Shown: positions 33,499 through 41,597 of the stretch, piece by piece
Numbering within the stretch: position 1 is the stretch's first letter
Layout: each line of letters begins with the position of its first letter
DNA from: an uncultured Prevotella sp.
Lineage (GTDB): Bacteria; Bacteroidota; Bacteroidia; Bacteroidales; Bacteroidaceae
Direction: 5' to 3'
Assembly: GCF_946407605.1 (NCBI RefSeq)
Contig: NZ_CAMJOS010000008.1
Coordinates: forward strand, 44,666-108,665
DNA length: 64,000 nucleotides
Notes under the pieces: model-generated
What the model saw: only the letters and a program-made list of their open reading frames with translations
What the model was told of the DNA's origin: nothing
Databases searched by the model: none
Made by a program: the position numbers and the translations under genes

Positions 33499-35003
33499 TC
33501 CTCAAAAACCTCCTGTATCGCTTCTCCCGAGCAGGCATTGGGCTGCTGGATGTGCATCATCTGACACACCGTGGGGGCGATGTCGTTGATATGCACCTCG
33601 CGACTGCTCTCGCCGTGCTTGATATGCCAGCCATAGAAGAGCAGGGGGATGTGAGCATCGTGCGGGTTCCACTCGCCGTGGGTGGTGCCTACAGGCGACG
33701 ACCATTCGCCATACTCATAGTAGTTGGGCTCGGTGATGATGAGCAGGTCGCCAGAACGACGGGGATGATAGCCCATGAGTGCCATGTTCATCAGACGCTC
33801 GGGCAGACTGCTGGTGCGTACTTTCTGATAGTCTACAGCATGGATGACGTTGGGTGCCTTGCTGAAGAACTCGATGAGGCATTGCTTCACGGCGTCGAGC
33901 TCAAGGTTCTGGTCAGCGATGGACTGGTGGTTGAGGTAGACGCGGTACACGGTGATATCGGCGATGACAGCCTTCGTGGCTCTCAGCTTCTTGGCAACGT
34001 ATGCCTCAGCCTCTTTCTGCAGGTCCTGATAAAGCCACTTGCCCCCAGCCAGTTTATGATTCTGCATGAACTCCCAGTTATGTGCTCCGCCGTGATCGGC
34101 AGTCAGGAACAGCAGGTAGTTCTCGTGCCCTACCTGAGCGTCGAGGGCCGTCAGCAGACGTCTGATATCCTTGTCAAGCTCCAGATATGCCTCGTCGGTA
34201 TGCTCGCCGCGGGTGCCCCACTTATGACCAATGGCATCGGTCTCGGAATAGCTCACGCAGAGCATGTCGGTGGTGCCGTTATGTCCCATGTTCTCGCCCT
34301 TCAGAGCGGCAATAGCCATATCGGTGATGAGGTGTCCGCAGAGGGGATAGAGGGCAATATCCTCGCCCGCATTTTTCAGCTCCTCGTTCTTGGCCATCTG
34401 TGCATTCACCTTTTTGACATAGTCGGGCAACTCCTGCATATAGTAGGTGCTGGTGACAAAGCAACCTGTCTTGTTGTCCATCCAGTAGGCGGCATTGGCA
34501 CCTCGTCCTGCAGGCAGGATGGCAGCACGGTCCTTGAAGCTGACACCGATGACCTTTGAACGGAAGTCGGTATGCAGGCGCAGCTGGTCGCCAATGGTGG
34601 TGGCGTGCAACAGATAGGGCGATGACTGTCCTTTGCTGGTGGTTGAACCAACTGTCTTAACGGTGCTGTCAGCCACACAGCCCACATGACGGCCATCCAC
34701 ATAGAACGAGTTGCCGCAGATGCCGTGATAGGCTGGGGTAGTGCCTGTATATATTGACGTATGTCCGATGGCCGTCACCGTGGGTACATAATTAATCAGG
34801 CAGTTGTTGCAGGAATAGCCTTGTTTAATCAATCGTTTCAAACCACCTTCCGGCAACTGATCGTAGTAACGGCCCAGATAATCCCAACGCATCTGGTCAA
34901 CCACGATGCCTACAACTAACTTGGGCCTTTCCGTAAAATCGTTTTGAGCCTGTGCCGTTAGACTCGTGGCCAGGACACAGATAATCAATAATAATTTCTT
35001 CAT
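33495..35003 (-). CDS. Exported alkaline phosphatase of the PafA / type I phosphodiesterase family
   Basis: 502 residues with signal peptide (LLLIICVLATSLTAQAQ). Seen: LVVGIVVDQMRWDYLGRY with the metal Asp, YVPTVTAIGHTSIYTG with the expected Thr nucleophile before AIGH, the oxyanion Asn in HGICGNSFY, SFKDRAAILPAGRGANAAYW with the Arg/Lys contacts, SYSETDAIGHKWG, and LTADHGGAHN. This is the PafA set, a periplasmic phosphomonoesterase of Bacteroidetes. It starts 17 bp after the histidine phosphatase gene; the two would form a phosphate-scavenging pair. Confidence 0.88.
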   Translation of the reverse strand: MKKLLLIICVLATSLTAQAQNDFTERPKLVVGIVVDQMRWDYLGRYYDQLPEGGLKRLIKQGYSCNNCLINYVPTVTAIGHTSIYTGTTPAYHGICGNSFYVDGRHVGCVADSTVKTVGSTTSKGQSSPYLLHATTIGDQLRLHTDFRSKVIGVSFKDRAAILPAGRGANAAYWMDNKTGCFVTSTYYMQELPDYVKKVNAQMAKNEELKNAGEDIALYPLCGHLITDMAIAALKGENMGHNGTTDMLCVSYSETDAIGHKWGTRGEHTDEAYLELDKDIRRLLTALDAQVGHENYLLFLTADHGGAHNWEFMQNHKLAGGKWLYQDLQKEAEAYVAKKLRATKAVIADITVYRVYLNHQSIADQNLELDAVKQCLIEFFSKAPNVIHAVDYQKVRTSSLPERLMNMALMGYHPRRSGDLLIITEPNYYEYGEWSSPVGTTHGEWNPHDAHIPLLFYGWHIKHGESSREVHINDIAPTVCQMMHIQQPNACSGEAIQEVFED

Positions 35004-35020
35004 GTTGATGTTAGTTTAAA

Positions 35021-36313
35021 TTATTCTTCCTTGAATTTGTCGAGTTTGTTGGCCCAGTATTGACGCAGGTCGTTCCACTTATAATAATAAGGTGTGGCGG
35101 TGGCCTGTTTGACGGGCAGCGTGACCTCACGTTCGTTGAGCATGGCCTTCACAAGAATGTCGCCCTCGCCCTTCTCGGGCTTGTAGAATATCAGCTGGAT
35201 ATTACAGCCCATGGGGAAAATCTTGTAGTTCTGCCAGTGCTTGTCCAGGTCGTCCAGATTCTCTATGCTAATGTTGCAGTTGCCAAGCTCCATCAGACAG
35301 GCCAGCGGCATCACACAAACCTCATGGCCAAAACGCATGGTGGCCTGGGGTTTGCCAAGGGCTACACAGGTGTCGGCCGTCTCGATGATGTTCGTTAGCA
35401 GGTTAAACTGGCTGAAAGGCATATTATTATCCGTCATCGGCGAGTTGGCATAACGGAGATACCAGCCCACATTGTTCTGACGCCACAGGTCGTAGCGCTC
35501 GTCCTCGGTAAAGATGTTGATGAGGCTGGTGGGAGCGCCATCATGACTCTGCATGTTGATGACCATCTCGAAAAGCTGGCGCATCAGCGTACGCTGGTGA
35601 ATGCTGTCAGCCGTCCACTGTGGGTCGTTGAACAGCACCTTCATCAAACGCTCAGGGTGGGTATTCCTATCGTTGAACTCAGCGACCTGACGTCTGTTGA
35701 CGTGACCACTGCTCTCCTTCACCTTGCCTTCCCATTCCTGGTTCAGATAATACTGAAAGGCCTCACTCACATCGTTGTGGATGCGGGCGGTGGGGTTGGC
35801 AGCCATCAGCTCCTCACACTCTGCCTCCATAGAAAGGATGCAACGGATAACCACCGTGCTACGGGCATCAATAGCTACATTCTTGGAGAGAAATATCTCT
35901 GGGAAGTTCTTGGCGATGCGACTGCCAATGCCATGATGCTGGCGTTCGCCTACGGTAGTCAACTCGCCCAGTCGCTTATAGGTGGTGATGTTGAATTTCT
36001 CCAACTCATTCAGCAACCGCTCGCCCTCCTGGGTTAGCTTGCCGTATTTGCGACCTTTCTGCAGAGGACGTAACACACGGTTATAGTCATCCTTGCCGAT
36101 GAGCCAGCGTGAGCCATGACGACCGTAGTGGGTGAAATAAAACGGCACATAGCCATCAGGCGCCTTTGTATATTGGAATTCGGGAATCTGGCGGTTGTAG
36201 TCCACATAGTTTGAACCGGCCAGATATGGATTCTTCCGAATCTCTTCACGGGCTGTCTGTGCCGTCACCGAAAGCGTCACTCCCAACAGGAGTAGGGTTA
36301 GTATTTTCTTCAT
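35021..36313 (-). CDS. Exported histidine-type phosphatase (phytase / MINPP-like)
   Basis: About 430 residues from ATG at 36313 (MKKILTLLLLGVTLSVTAQ signal peptide); the open frame upstream crosses the promoter. The catalytic motif is FTHYGRHGSRW (RHG-x-R) near residue 57. A later HEVCVMPL near 335 is in the place of the HAE/HD proton donor. Histidine acid phosphatases of this Bacteroidetes branch hydrolyse inositol phosphates or sugar phosphates in the periplasm; substrate here not determined. Operon head for the PafA-like gene. Promoter TTTG-N19-TAATTTTG at 36374-36344. Confidence 0.82.
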   Translation of the reverse strand: MKKILTLLLLGVTLSVTAQTAREEIRKNPYLAGSNYVDYNRQIPEFQYTKAPDGYVPFYFTHYGRHGSRWLIGKDDYNRVLRPLQKGRKYGKLTQEGERLLNELEKFNITTYKRLGELTTVGERQHHGIGSRIAKNFPEIFLSKNVAIDARSTVVIRCILSMEAECEELMAANPTARIHNDVSEAFQYYLNQEWEGKVKESSGHVNRRQVAEFNDRNTHPERLMKVLFNDPQWTADSIHQRTLMRQLFEMVINMQSHDGAPTSLINIFTEDERYDLWRQNNVGWYLRYANSPMTDNNMPFSQFNLLTNIIETADTCVALGKPQATMRFGHEVCVMPLACLMELGNCNISIENLDDLDKHWQNYKIFPMGCNIQLIFYKPEKGEGDILVKAMLNEREVTLPVKQATATPYYYKWNDLRQYWANKLDKFKEE

Positions 36314-36343
36314 ATTGTTGAGAATAATTAGGTTTTGTGTTTG

Positions 36344-36374
36344 CAAAATTACTAAAAAAATGTCAATAGACAAA
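36344..36374 (-). promoter_or_regulatory. Promoter of the phosphatase operon
   Basis: Minus strand: TTTG (36374-36371), 19 bp, TAATTTTG (36351-36344), 30 bp before the ATG. The divergent gene's -7 box TATCTTTG is at 36395-36402. Confidence 0.7.
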
Positions 36375-36456
36375 GCGTTTATGAAATAATGTTGTATCTT
36401 TGCGCCCAAAATAGCCTTTAAAGGGAAAAGGTCAAAGGTAAAAAGTAAAAAAGGAT

Positions 36457-36891
36457 ATGAAGAAGATAACAATCACCATAGTAGCCCTGATGACGTTGAC
36501 CGCCGTTAGCGCACAGAACAATCAGAATGCTCAGAACGTACAGCCTGCAAAGACTTTGCAGCAGTCTGATACACTCCAGTTTATGAATGCCTACCGTCAG
36601 TTTACGGCGTTCGTGATGGCTCAGCCTTCGCTGACGAAGCCGCTGGCCGACTCGCTCATGGCACGACAGGACACGCTGATGTTGCAGTATCGGACCATCA
36701 AGCCCCAGCTCACCGACCATCAGGTTGAGGAGTATAACATGCTGAAAGGCCGCTATACCCGTAAGATGCTGGCCTATCGTGGTGACCGTCTTGGTGAGGG
36801 CTTGGAGGCTACAGGCGACAGCATAGCAAAAGCCACCGGCAGGGTAGGTAGTGCTATCGGTGGCTTCTTTAAGGGGTTGTTCAAGAAATAA
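36457..36891 (+). CDS. Small exported protein of unknown function
   Basis: 144 residues. Signal peptide 1-19 (TITIVALMTLTAVSAQ), a short Gln/Asn-rich stretch (NNQNAQNVQ), a helical middle (LMARQDTLMLQYRTIKPQL) and an amphipathic glycine-rich end (GRVGSAIGGFFKGLFKK) that could touch membranes. No family recognised. Its leader (36415-36455) is an array of AAAGGT/AAAAAG units, the complement of the TTTCACC type found elsewhere. Divergent from the phosphatase operon. Confidence 0.65.
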   Translation: MKKITITIVALMTLTAVSAQNNQNAQNVQPAKTLQQSDTLQFMNAYRQFTAFVMAQPSLTKPLADSLMARQDTLMLQYRTIKPQLTDHQVEEYNMLKGRYTRKMLAYRGDRLGEGLEATGDSIAKATGRVGSAIGGFFKGLFKK

Positions 36892-36895
36892 CGGT

Positions 36896-38248
36896 TTATC
36901 TCTTTCTTAGCGTCTCAACGATGCGTGACAACTGGTTGGGGATGCGAATCTGCTGCGGACATTTCGACAGGCAGACCTCGCAGTCCTGACATTTTGATGC
37001 CCATGCCTTCTCATCGGGCAATGCCTTCTTATAGTTGTCAATAAAGGCCTGCTGACGTGTGTCGAAGTCAGCTGCCGTCTTATCGGGCAGAGGCAGCAGG
37101 TGGTTGTTTACAGACTCGTTGTAGGCAGCGAAGTTGCCAGGGATATTCACACCAAACGGACACGGCATGCAATACTCGCAGGTGGTGCAGGGAATGATGG
37201 GGATACCCGACATCTGGTCGGCAATCTTTGCTAACAGCTGGTTCTCTGTCTCAGTACACGGGTCGATGGGCGAGAATGTCTTGATATTCTCCTCCAGATG
37301 GTCCATGCGGTTCATGCCACTGAGGATGGTCAACACATTAGGATAGGAACCCACCCAGCGGAATGCCCAGCGGGCTGTACTGTCGTCGGGGTGCACCGCC
37401 TTCAGCTGGTCGGTCAGCTCTTGTGCCATACGTCCGAAGGCACCGCCACGCAACGGCTCCATGATGACACACTGGACGCCCGTCTTCTTACATTTGTCAT
37501 AGAGGTATTCTGCATCGGCATCTGAGCGACGTCCACCACGCATCGAGGCATGACGCCAGTCCAGGAAGTTCATCTGTATCTGCACGAAGTCCCAGTGATA
37601 CTCCTCCTGACGGTCCAAGAGCCAGTCAAAGTCACGCACATCACCATGATATGAGAAGCCCAGATGCTTGATGCGTCCGGCCTCGCGCTCCTTGAGCAGG
37701 AAGTCGAGGATGCCGTTGTCCAGGAAACGTCCTTTCAGCGTGTCCATGCCACCGCCGATGCCGTGGAGCAGGTAATAGTCAATGTAGTCAACCTTCAACT
37801 TCTCCATCGACCGTTCGTACATGGCCTTCGAATCATCGAACGACCACGAGCGGCGGTTCTGGTTTGACATCTTCGTGGCTACAAAATACTTGTCTCGGGG
37901 ATGACGCGACAGGGCGTTGCCCATAAGCACCTCCGACTGTCCGCCCATATACATTGGTGCCGTGTCGTAGTAGTTCACGCCGTGCTCAATGGCATAGTCC
38001 ACCAACTGGTTCACCTCGTCCTGATTATTGGGCAGGCGCATCATGCCGAAGCCTAATAGCGAAATCTGCTCGCCTGAGCCATGCTGCACACGATAGGTCA
38101 TGCGGTTCTCGGTCACCTTCTCCGACTTGTCCTTGGCCAGCACATTCAGTGGCTCCATAGCCATCAGGGCCATAGCAGAACCTGCTCCCCAGCCTAAACG
38201 CTTCAGGAACGCCCGTCGGTTCATGTCTGTCTGTTCTTTTTTTGTCAT
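36896..38248 (-). CDS. Tat-exported aldo/keto reductase with 4Fe-4S clusters
   Basis: About 450 residues. ATG at 38248 is preferred: the upstream in-frame TTG lies in the -7 box TATCTTTG (38292-38285). Twin-arginine signal MNRRAFLKRLGWGAGSAMAL, then the aldo/keto reductase barrel: LLGFGMMRLPN, YDTAPMYMGGQSEVLMGNAL with Asp/Tyr catalytic residues, KVDYIDYYLLHGI. The C-terminal 100 residues carry ferredoxin-type cysteines: CTTCEYCMPCPFGVNIP and CQDCEVCLSKCPQQIRIP. Such fused reductases are common in anaerobes; substrate unknown. Export of a cluster-bearing, folded protein by Tat is consistent. Confidence 0.87.
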   Translation of the reverse strand: MTKKEQTDMNRRAFLKRLGWGAGSAMALMAMEPLNVLAKDKSEKVTENRMTYRVQHGSGEQISLLGFGMMRLPNNQDEVNQLVDYAIEHGVNYYDTAPMYMGGQSEVLMGNALSRHPRDKYFVATKMSNQNRRSWSFDDSKAMYERSMEKLKVDYIDYYLLHGIGGGMDTLKGRFLDNGILDFLLKEREAGRIKHLGFSYHGDVRDFDWLLDRQEEYHWDFVQIQMNFLDWRHASMRGGRRSDADAEYLYDKCKKTGVQCVIMEPLRGGAFGRMAQELTDQLKAVHPDDSTARWAFRWVGSYPNVLTILSGMNRMDHLEENIKTFSPIDPCTETENQLLAKIADQMSGIPIIPCTTCEYCMPCPFGVNIPGNFAAYNESVNNHLLPLPDKTAADFDTRQQAFIDNYKKALPDEKAWASKCQDCEVCLSKCPQQIRIPNQLSRIVETLRKR

Positions 38249-38331
38249 AAGTTTTTTAGTCTTGGTGTAAGTGTCATTTGGTTGCAAAGATAATTATTTT
38301 TTTTTAAATCCGCAAACTCTCGGAAGAACTT

Positions 38332-38362
38332 TTTGCCATTTGGGAAATAATTGCTACTTTTG
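38332..38362 (+). promoter_or_regulatory. nhaC promoter
   Basis: TTTG (38332-38335), 19 bp, TACTTTTG (38355-38362), 30 bp before the ATG at 38393. Confidence 0.7.
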
Positions 38363-38392
38363 CACCTTCAAAAGGTAAACTACAAGGCAGTC

Positions 38393-39853
38393 ATGCAAAA
38401 GATAAACAAAATACCTCATCCACTGATAGCTATCATCCCCGTCGTTGTGCTGATAGGCTTTCTGGGGGTGGTGATTGCGCTGTTTGGTAGCGACTCGCTG
38501 AATGGCGGCAGTCAGATAGCGTTGCTCATGGGTATGGCGGTATGTGTCTGTCTGTCGATGGCCGTCTATCGGATGTCGTGGAAGACGTTTGAACAGCAGA
38601 TCAAAAAGACTTTGGGCGAGGTGAGCATCACACTGCTCATCCTGTTGTGTGTGGGCATGTTGGCTGGCTCGTGGATGATCAGCGGCATTGTGCCCACCTT
38701 AATATATTATGGTGTGCAGCTGATGTCGCCACAGCTTTTCCTAGTGTCGTCGTGTGTCATCTGTGCCTTGGTGTCGCTGCTGTCGGGTAGCTCGTGGACC
38801 ACCATCGCTACCATCGGCGTGGCATTGCTGGGCATCGGTCATGCCTTGGGAATGTCAGAGGCGTGGACAGCAGGCGCCATCATCTCTGGTGCTTATTTCG
38901 GCGATAAGATGTCACCGTTGAGCGATACCACCATCCTGGCCTCGTCGGCTACGGGTACAGACCTCTTTGTGCATATCCGATATATGATGTACACCACCGT
39001 GCCTACCTTCCTGATAACGATTGTCATCTTCTTCGTGGCTGGTCTGGGGACAGACAGCGCTGTGGAGGTGCAGGTGGGTGCGTACTCTGAGGGGCTTGCC
39101 AACAAGTTCAATATCTCGCTATGGACACTCTTGGTACCCATATTGACAGGTGTGCTGATTGCCAAGCGTGTACCCTCGCTCATTGTGCTCTTTGCCTCGT
39201 CAGTCATGGCAGGCATCGTGGCATTGATTCTTCAACCACATATCCTCTGTGAGGTGGCAGGAGCGGAGATGACTTCATCGGCCTCGATGCCGACGGTCTC
39301 GACGCTGACACGCGGACTGGCCGTCACCTATTATGGCGCCACGGCAGTAGATACAGGCGATGCCTCACTCAATGAACTGATATCAACCAACGGTATGGCA
39401 GGTATGCTGAACACCATCTGGCTGATACTCTGTGCCATGTGTTTTGGTGCCGCTATGGTGGCCAGCCGGATGATTGAGAGCATTACGGGGGTCATCCTGC
39501 GATGGGTACGTAGTAGGGTAAGTCTGGTGTCATCGACGGTGGGTACGGGTATCTTCCTGAACATCACTACTGGCGACCAGTTTATCTCCATCGTACTCAA
39601 TGCCGACATTTATAAAGAGGTGTATCGGGAGGAGGGCTACGAGAGCCGACTGCTGAGTCGTACCACAGAGGATGCCGCCACGGTGACCTCTGTGCTCATT
39701 CCCTGGAATACCTGTGGCATGACGCAGTCAACGGTGCTGGGAGTCCCAACGCTGACCTATCTGCCCTATTGTTTCTTTAATCTGATTAGTCCGCTGATGT
39801 CTGTCATCGTGGCTGCCATAGGCTGGAAAATCACAAAACGTAAAAATGAATAG
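38393..39853 (+). CDS. nhaC: Na+/H+ antiporter, NhaC family
   Basis: 486 residues from ATG at 38393 (MQKINKIPHPLIAIIPVVVL); the TTG upstream at 38351 is in the promoter. About twelve hydrophobic helices. Family features: LSGSSWTTIATIGVALLGIG, AGAIISGAYFGDKMSPLSDTT near residue 170, and SRTTEDAATVTSVLIPWNTC near 440. It exchanges sodium and protons across the inner membrane, or in some branches malate/lactate with sodium. The last eight bases overlap the start of mnmA, which is unusual company and indicates one transcript. Confidence 0.88.
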   Translation: MQKINKIPHPLIAIIPVVVLIGFLGVVIALFGSDSLNGGSQIALLMGMAVCVCLSMAVYRMSWKTFEQQIKKTLGEVSITLLILLCVGMLAGSWMISGIVPTLIYYGVQLMSPQLFLVSSCVICALVSLLSGSSWTTIATIGVALLGIGHALGMSEAWTAGAIISGAYFGDKMSPLSDTTILASSATGTDLFVHIRYMMYTTVPTFLITIVIFFVAGLGTDSAVEVQVGAYSEGLANKFNISLWTLLVPILTGVLIAKRVPSLIVLFASSVMAGIVALILQPHILCEVAGAEMTSSASMPTVSTLTRGLAVTYYGATAVDTGDASLNELISTNGMAGMLNTIWLILCAMCFGAAMVASRMIESITGVILRWVRSRVSLVSSTVGTGIFLNITTGDQFISIVLNADIYKEVYREEGYESRLLSRTTEDAATVTSVLIPWNTCGMTQSTVLGVPTLTYLPYCFFNLISPLMSVIVAAIGWKITKRKNE

Positions 39854-40922
39854 CAAGGAATTGGAGAATAAGCGTATTGCCGTGCTGCTGTCAGGTGGTG
39901 TCGACAGCTCGGTCGTGGTCTATGAGTTTGCACGACTGGGCCTGCATCCTGACTGCTTCTATATCAAGATTGGTCCTGAGGAGAAGGAGGAGTGGGACTG
40001 TAGCAGCGAGGAGGATATGGAGATGGCTACGGCTGTGGCACATAAGTATGGCTGTAAATTAGAGGTCGTTGACTGTCATCGCGAATACTGGGATCAGGTA
40101 ACGAAATATACGATGGACAAGGTGCGTGCAGGACTGACGCCCAATCCCGATGTGATGTGTAACCGCATCATCAAGTTCGGTGCTTTCCATGAGAAGCGTG
40201 GCCATGACTACGACCTTATCGCCACGGGCCATTACGCTCAGACAGAGATCATCGACGGTAAGAAATGGCTCACCACCAGTCCCGATCCTGTGAAGGACCA
40301 GACCGACTTCCTTGCCCAAATCTACGACTGGCAACTGCAGAAGGCCATTTTCCCCATAGGTCACTACGTCAAGGATGAGGTGCGCCAGATTGCTGAGCGT
40401 GAACACCTGGTCAACGCCAAGCGCAAGGACTCGCAGGGCATCTGTTTCCTGGGCAAGATTAACTATACCGACTATATAAAGATGTATGTGGGTGAACTGC
40501 CCGGCGATGTCATCGAACTGGAGACGGGCAAGCTGATAGGCCGTCATAATGGACATTGGTTCTATACCATCGGTCAGCGTAAAGGCCTCGGCTTTGGCGG
40601 TGGTCCTTGGTTTATCGTGAAGAAAGATGTGGAGAAGAATGTCCTGTATGTGTCTCATGGCTACGACCCAGACACGGCCTATAAGCAGGACTTCCCCATT
40701 CACGGTTTCCACAGCATCAACGGTGAGATGCCCGATAGCGAAATTACCTTTAAGATACGTCACACGCCGGAATACCATCCTGCTACGTTAGAGCAGGTGG
40801 GCGAGGGACGTTTCATCATCCATTCTCAGGACCGTATCCATGGGGTGGCACCAGGGCAGTTTTGTGTTATTTACGATAATCGCCACCACCGTTGTTACGG
40901 CAGTGGCGAGATTACGGTTTAA
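39846..40922 (+). CDS. mnmA: tRNA-specific 2-thiouridylase
   Basis: 358 residues. PP-loop IAVLLSGGVDSSVVVYEF at the start, catalytic NPDVMCNRIIKFG with Cys near 100, ATGHYAQ, QTDFLAQI, and the second cysteine in DSQGICFLGKINY near 200; C-terminal beta-barrel with GQRKGLGFGGGPWFIV. It makes 2-thiouridine at position 34 of Lys, Glu and Gln tRNAs. Translationally coupled to nhaC by an 8-bp overlap. Confidence 0.96.
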   Translation: MNSKELENKRIAVLLSGGVDSSVVVYEFARLGLHPDCFYIKIGPEEKEEWDCSSEEDMEMATAVAHKYGCKLEVVDCHREYWDQVTKYTMDKVRAGLTPNPDVMCNRIIKFGAFHEKRGHDYDLIATGHYAQTEIIDGKKWLTTSPDPVKDQTDFLAQIYDWQLQKAIFPIGHYVKDEVRQIAEREHLVNAKRKDSQGICFLGKINYTDYIKMYVGELPGDVIELETGKLIGRHNGHWFYTIGQRKGLGFGGGPWFIVKKDVEKNVLYVSHGYDPDTAYKQDFPIHGFHSINGEMPDSEITFKIRHTPEYHPATLEQVGEGRFIIHSQDRIHGVAPGQFCVIYDNRHHRCYGSGEITV

Positions 40923-40936
40923 CGCTTTCGTTGCCT

Positions 40937-40970
40937 CGTTATAACGTTATTTCGTTATAACGTTATTTCG
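40937..40970. repeat. CGTTATAACG palindrome array
   Basis: A 16-bp unit CGTTATAACGTTATTT occurs twice in tandem (40937-40952, 40953-40968) between the converging stops of mnmA and the deacetylase gene. Relatives lie at 50621 and 51913. Confidence 0.75.
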
Positions 40971-40973
40971 AAA

Positions 40974-41588
40974 CTAAATATCAAAAGTCTTAAAGGCATA
41001 GCCTTGTTCTTTGAGCCATTTGATGCTTTGTGGCAAGGCCGTCTTTAGCTTCTCTATCGACTTCAGGGAGTCGTGGAAGGTGATGATAGAGCCGTTACGG
41101 GCGTATTTCTTCACGTTGTTCACCACCTCTTCGGCCGTCAGCCACTTGGAATAGTCGCGGGTGACGACGTCCCACATCACCACCTTGAACTTCCTGCTGA
41201 GCCAGGCATACTGGCTCAGGCGCATCCAACCATGGGGCGGACGCATCAGTCGACTGTGGATATAGGCGTTGGCCTTCTCCACATTATAACTATATTCCTT
41301 GATGGTATGTCGCAAGCCGCCGATGTGGTTATGGGTGTGGTTGCCCACACCATGTCCTTCGTCCAGTATCTGTTGGAATAGCTCAGGATACTTCCTGACA
41401 TTGTCGCCTACACAGAAGAAGGTGGCCTTAACACCTTCGGTCCGCAATACGTCCAGAATAAAGGGCGTAGCCTCAGGGATGGGACCGTCATCGAACGTCA
41501 GATAGACTGCTCGTTCGCGACGGTCCATTCGCCATAGGGCCTTAGGGTAAAGCCATCTCAGATAGACGGCGGGTTGCTCAATAAACAT
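40974..41588 (-). CDS. Polysaccharide deacetylase (NodB-type, CE4)
   Basis: 204 residues. Seen: VYLTFDDGPIPEATPFIL (metal Asp pair), FFCVGDNVRKYPE, HGVGNHTHNHIGG (metal His pair), RPPHGWM and VMWDVVTRDYSKW. This is the complete CE4 motif set for removing acetyl groups from sugar N-acetyl or O-acetyl esters, usually peptidoglycan or glycan chains. No clear signal peptide; the N-terminus is short (MFIEQPAVYLRWL). It starts 9 bp after the DUF2723 gene on the same strand. Confidence 0.9.
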   Translation of the reverse strand: MFIEQPAVYLRWLYPKALWRMDRRERAVYLTFDDGPIPEATPFILDVLRTEGVKATFFCVGDNVRKYPELFQQILDEGHGVGNHTHNHIGGLRHTIKEYSYNVEKANAYIHSRLMRPPHGWMRLSQYAWLSRKFKVVMWDVVTRDYSKWLTAEEVVNNVKKYARNGSIITFHDSLKSIEKLKTALPQSIKWLKEQGYAFKTFDI

Positions 41589-41597
41589 ATCTCTTTT

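Noticed and set aside
33420..34559. 379-codon plus-strand frame opposite the PafA-like phosphatase
   Set aside because: Shadow; it begins in the repeat spacer and has no recognisable domain.
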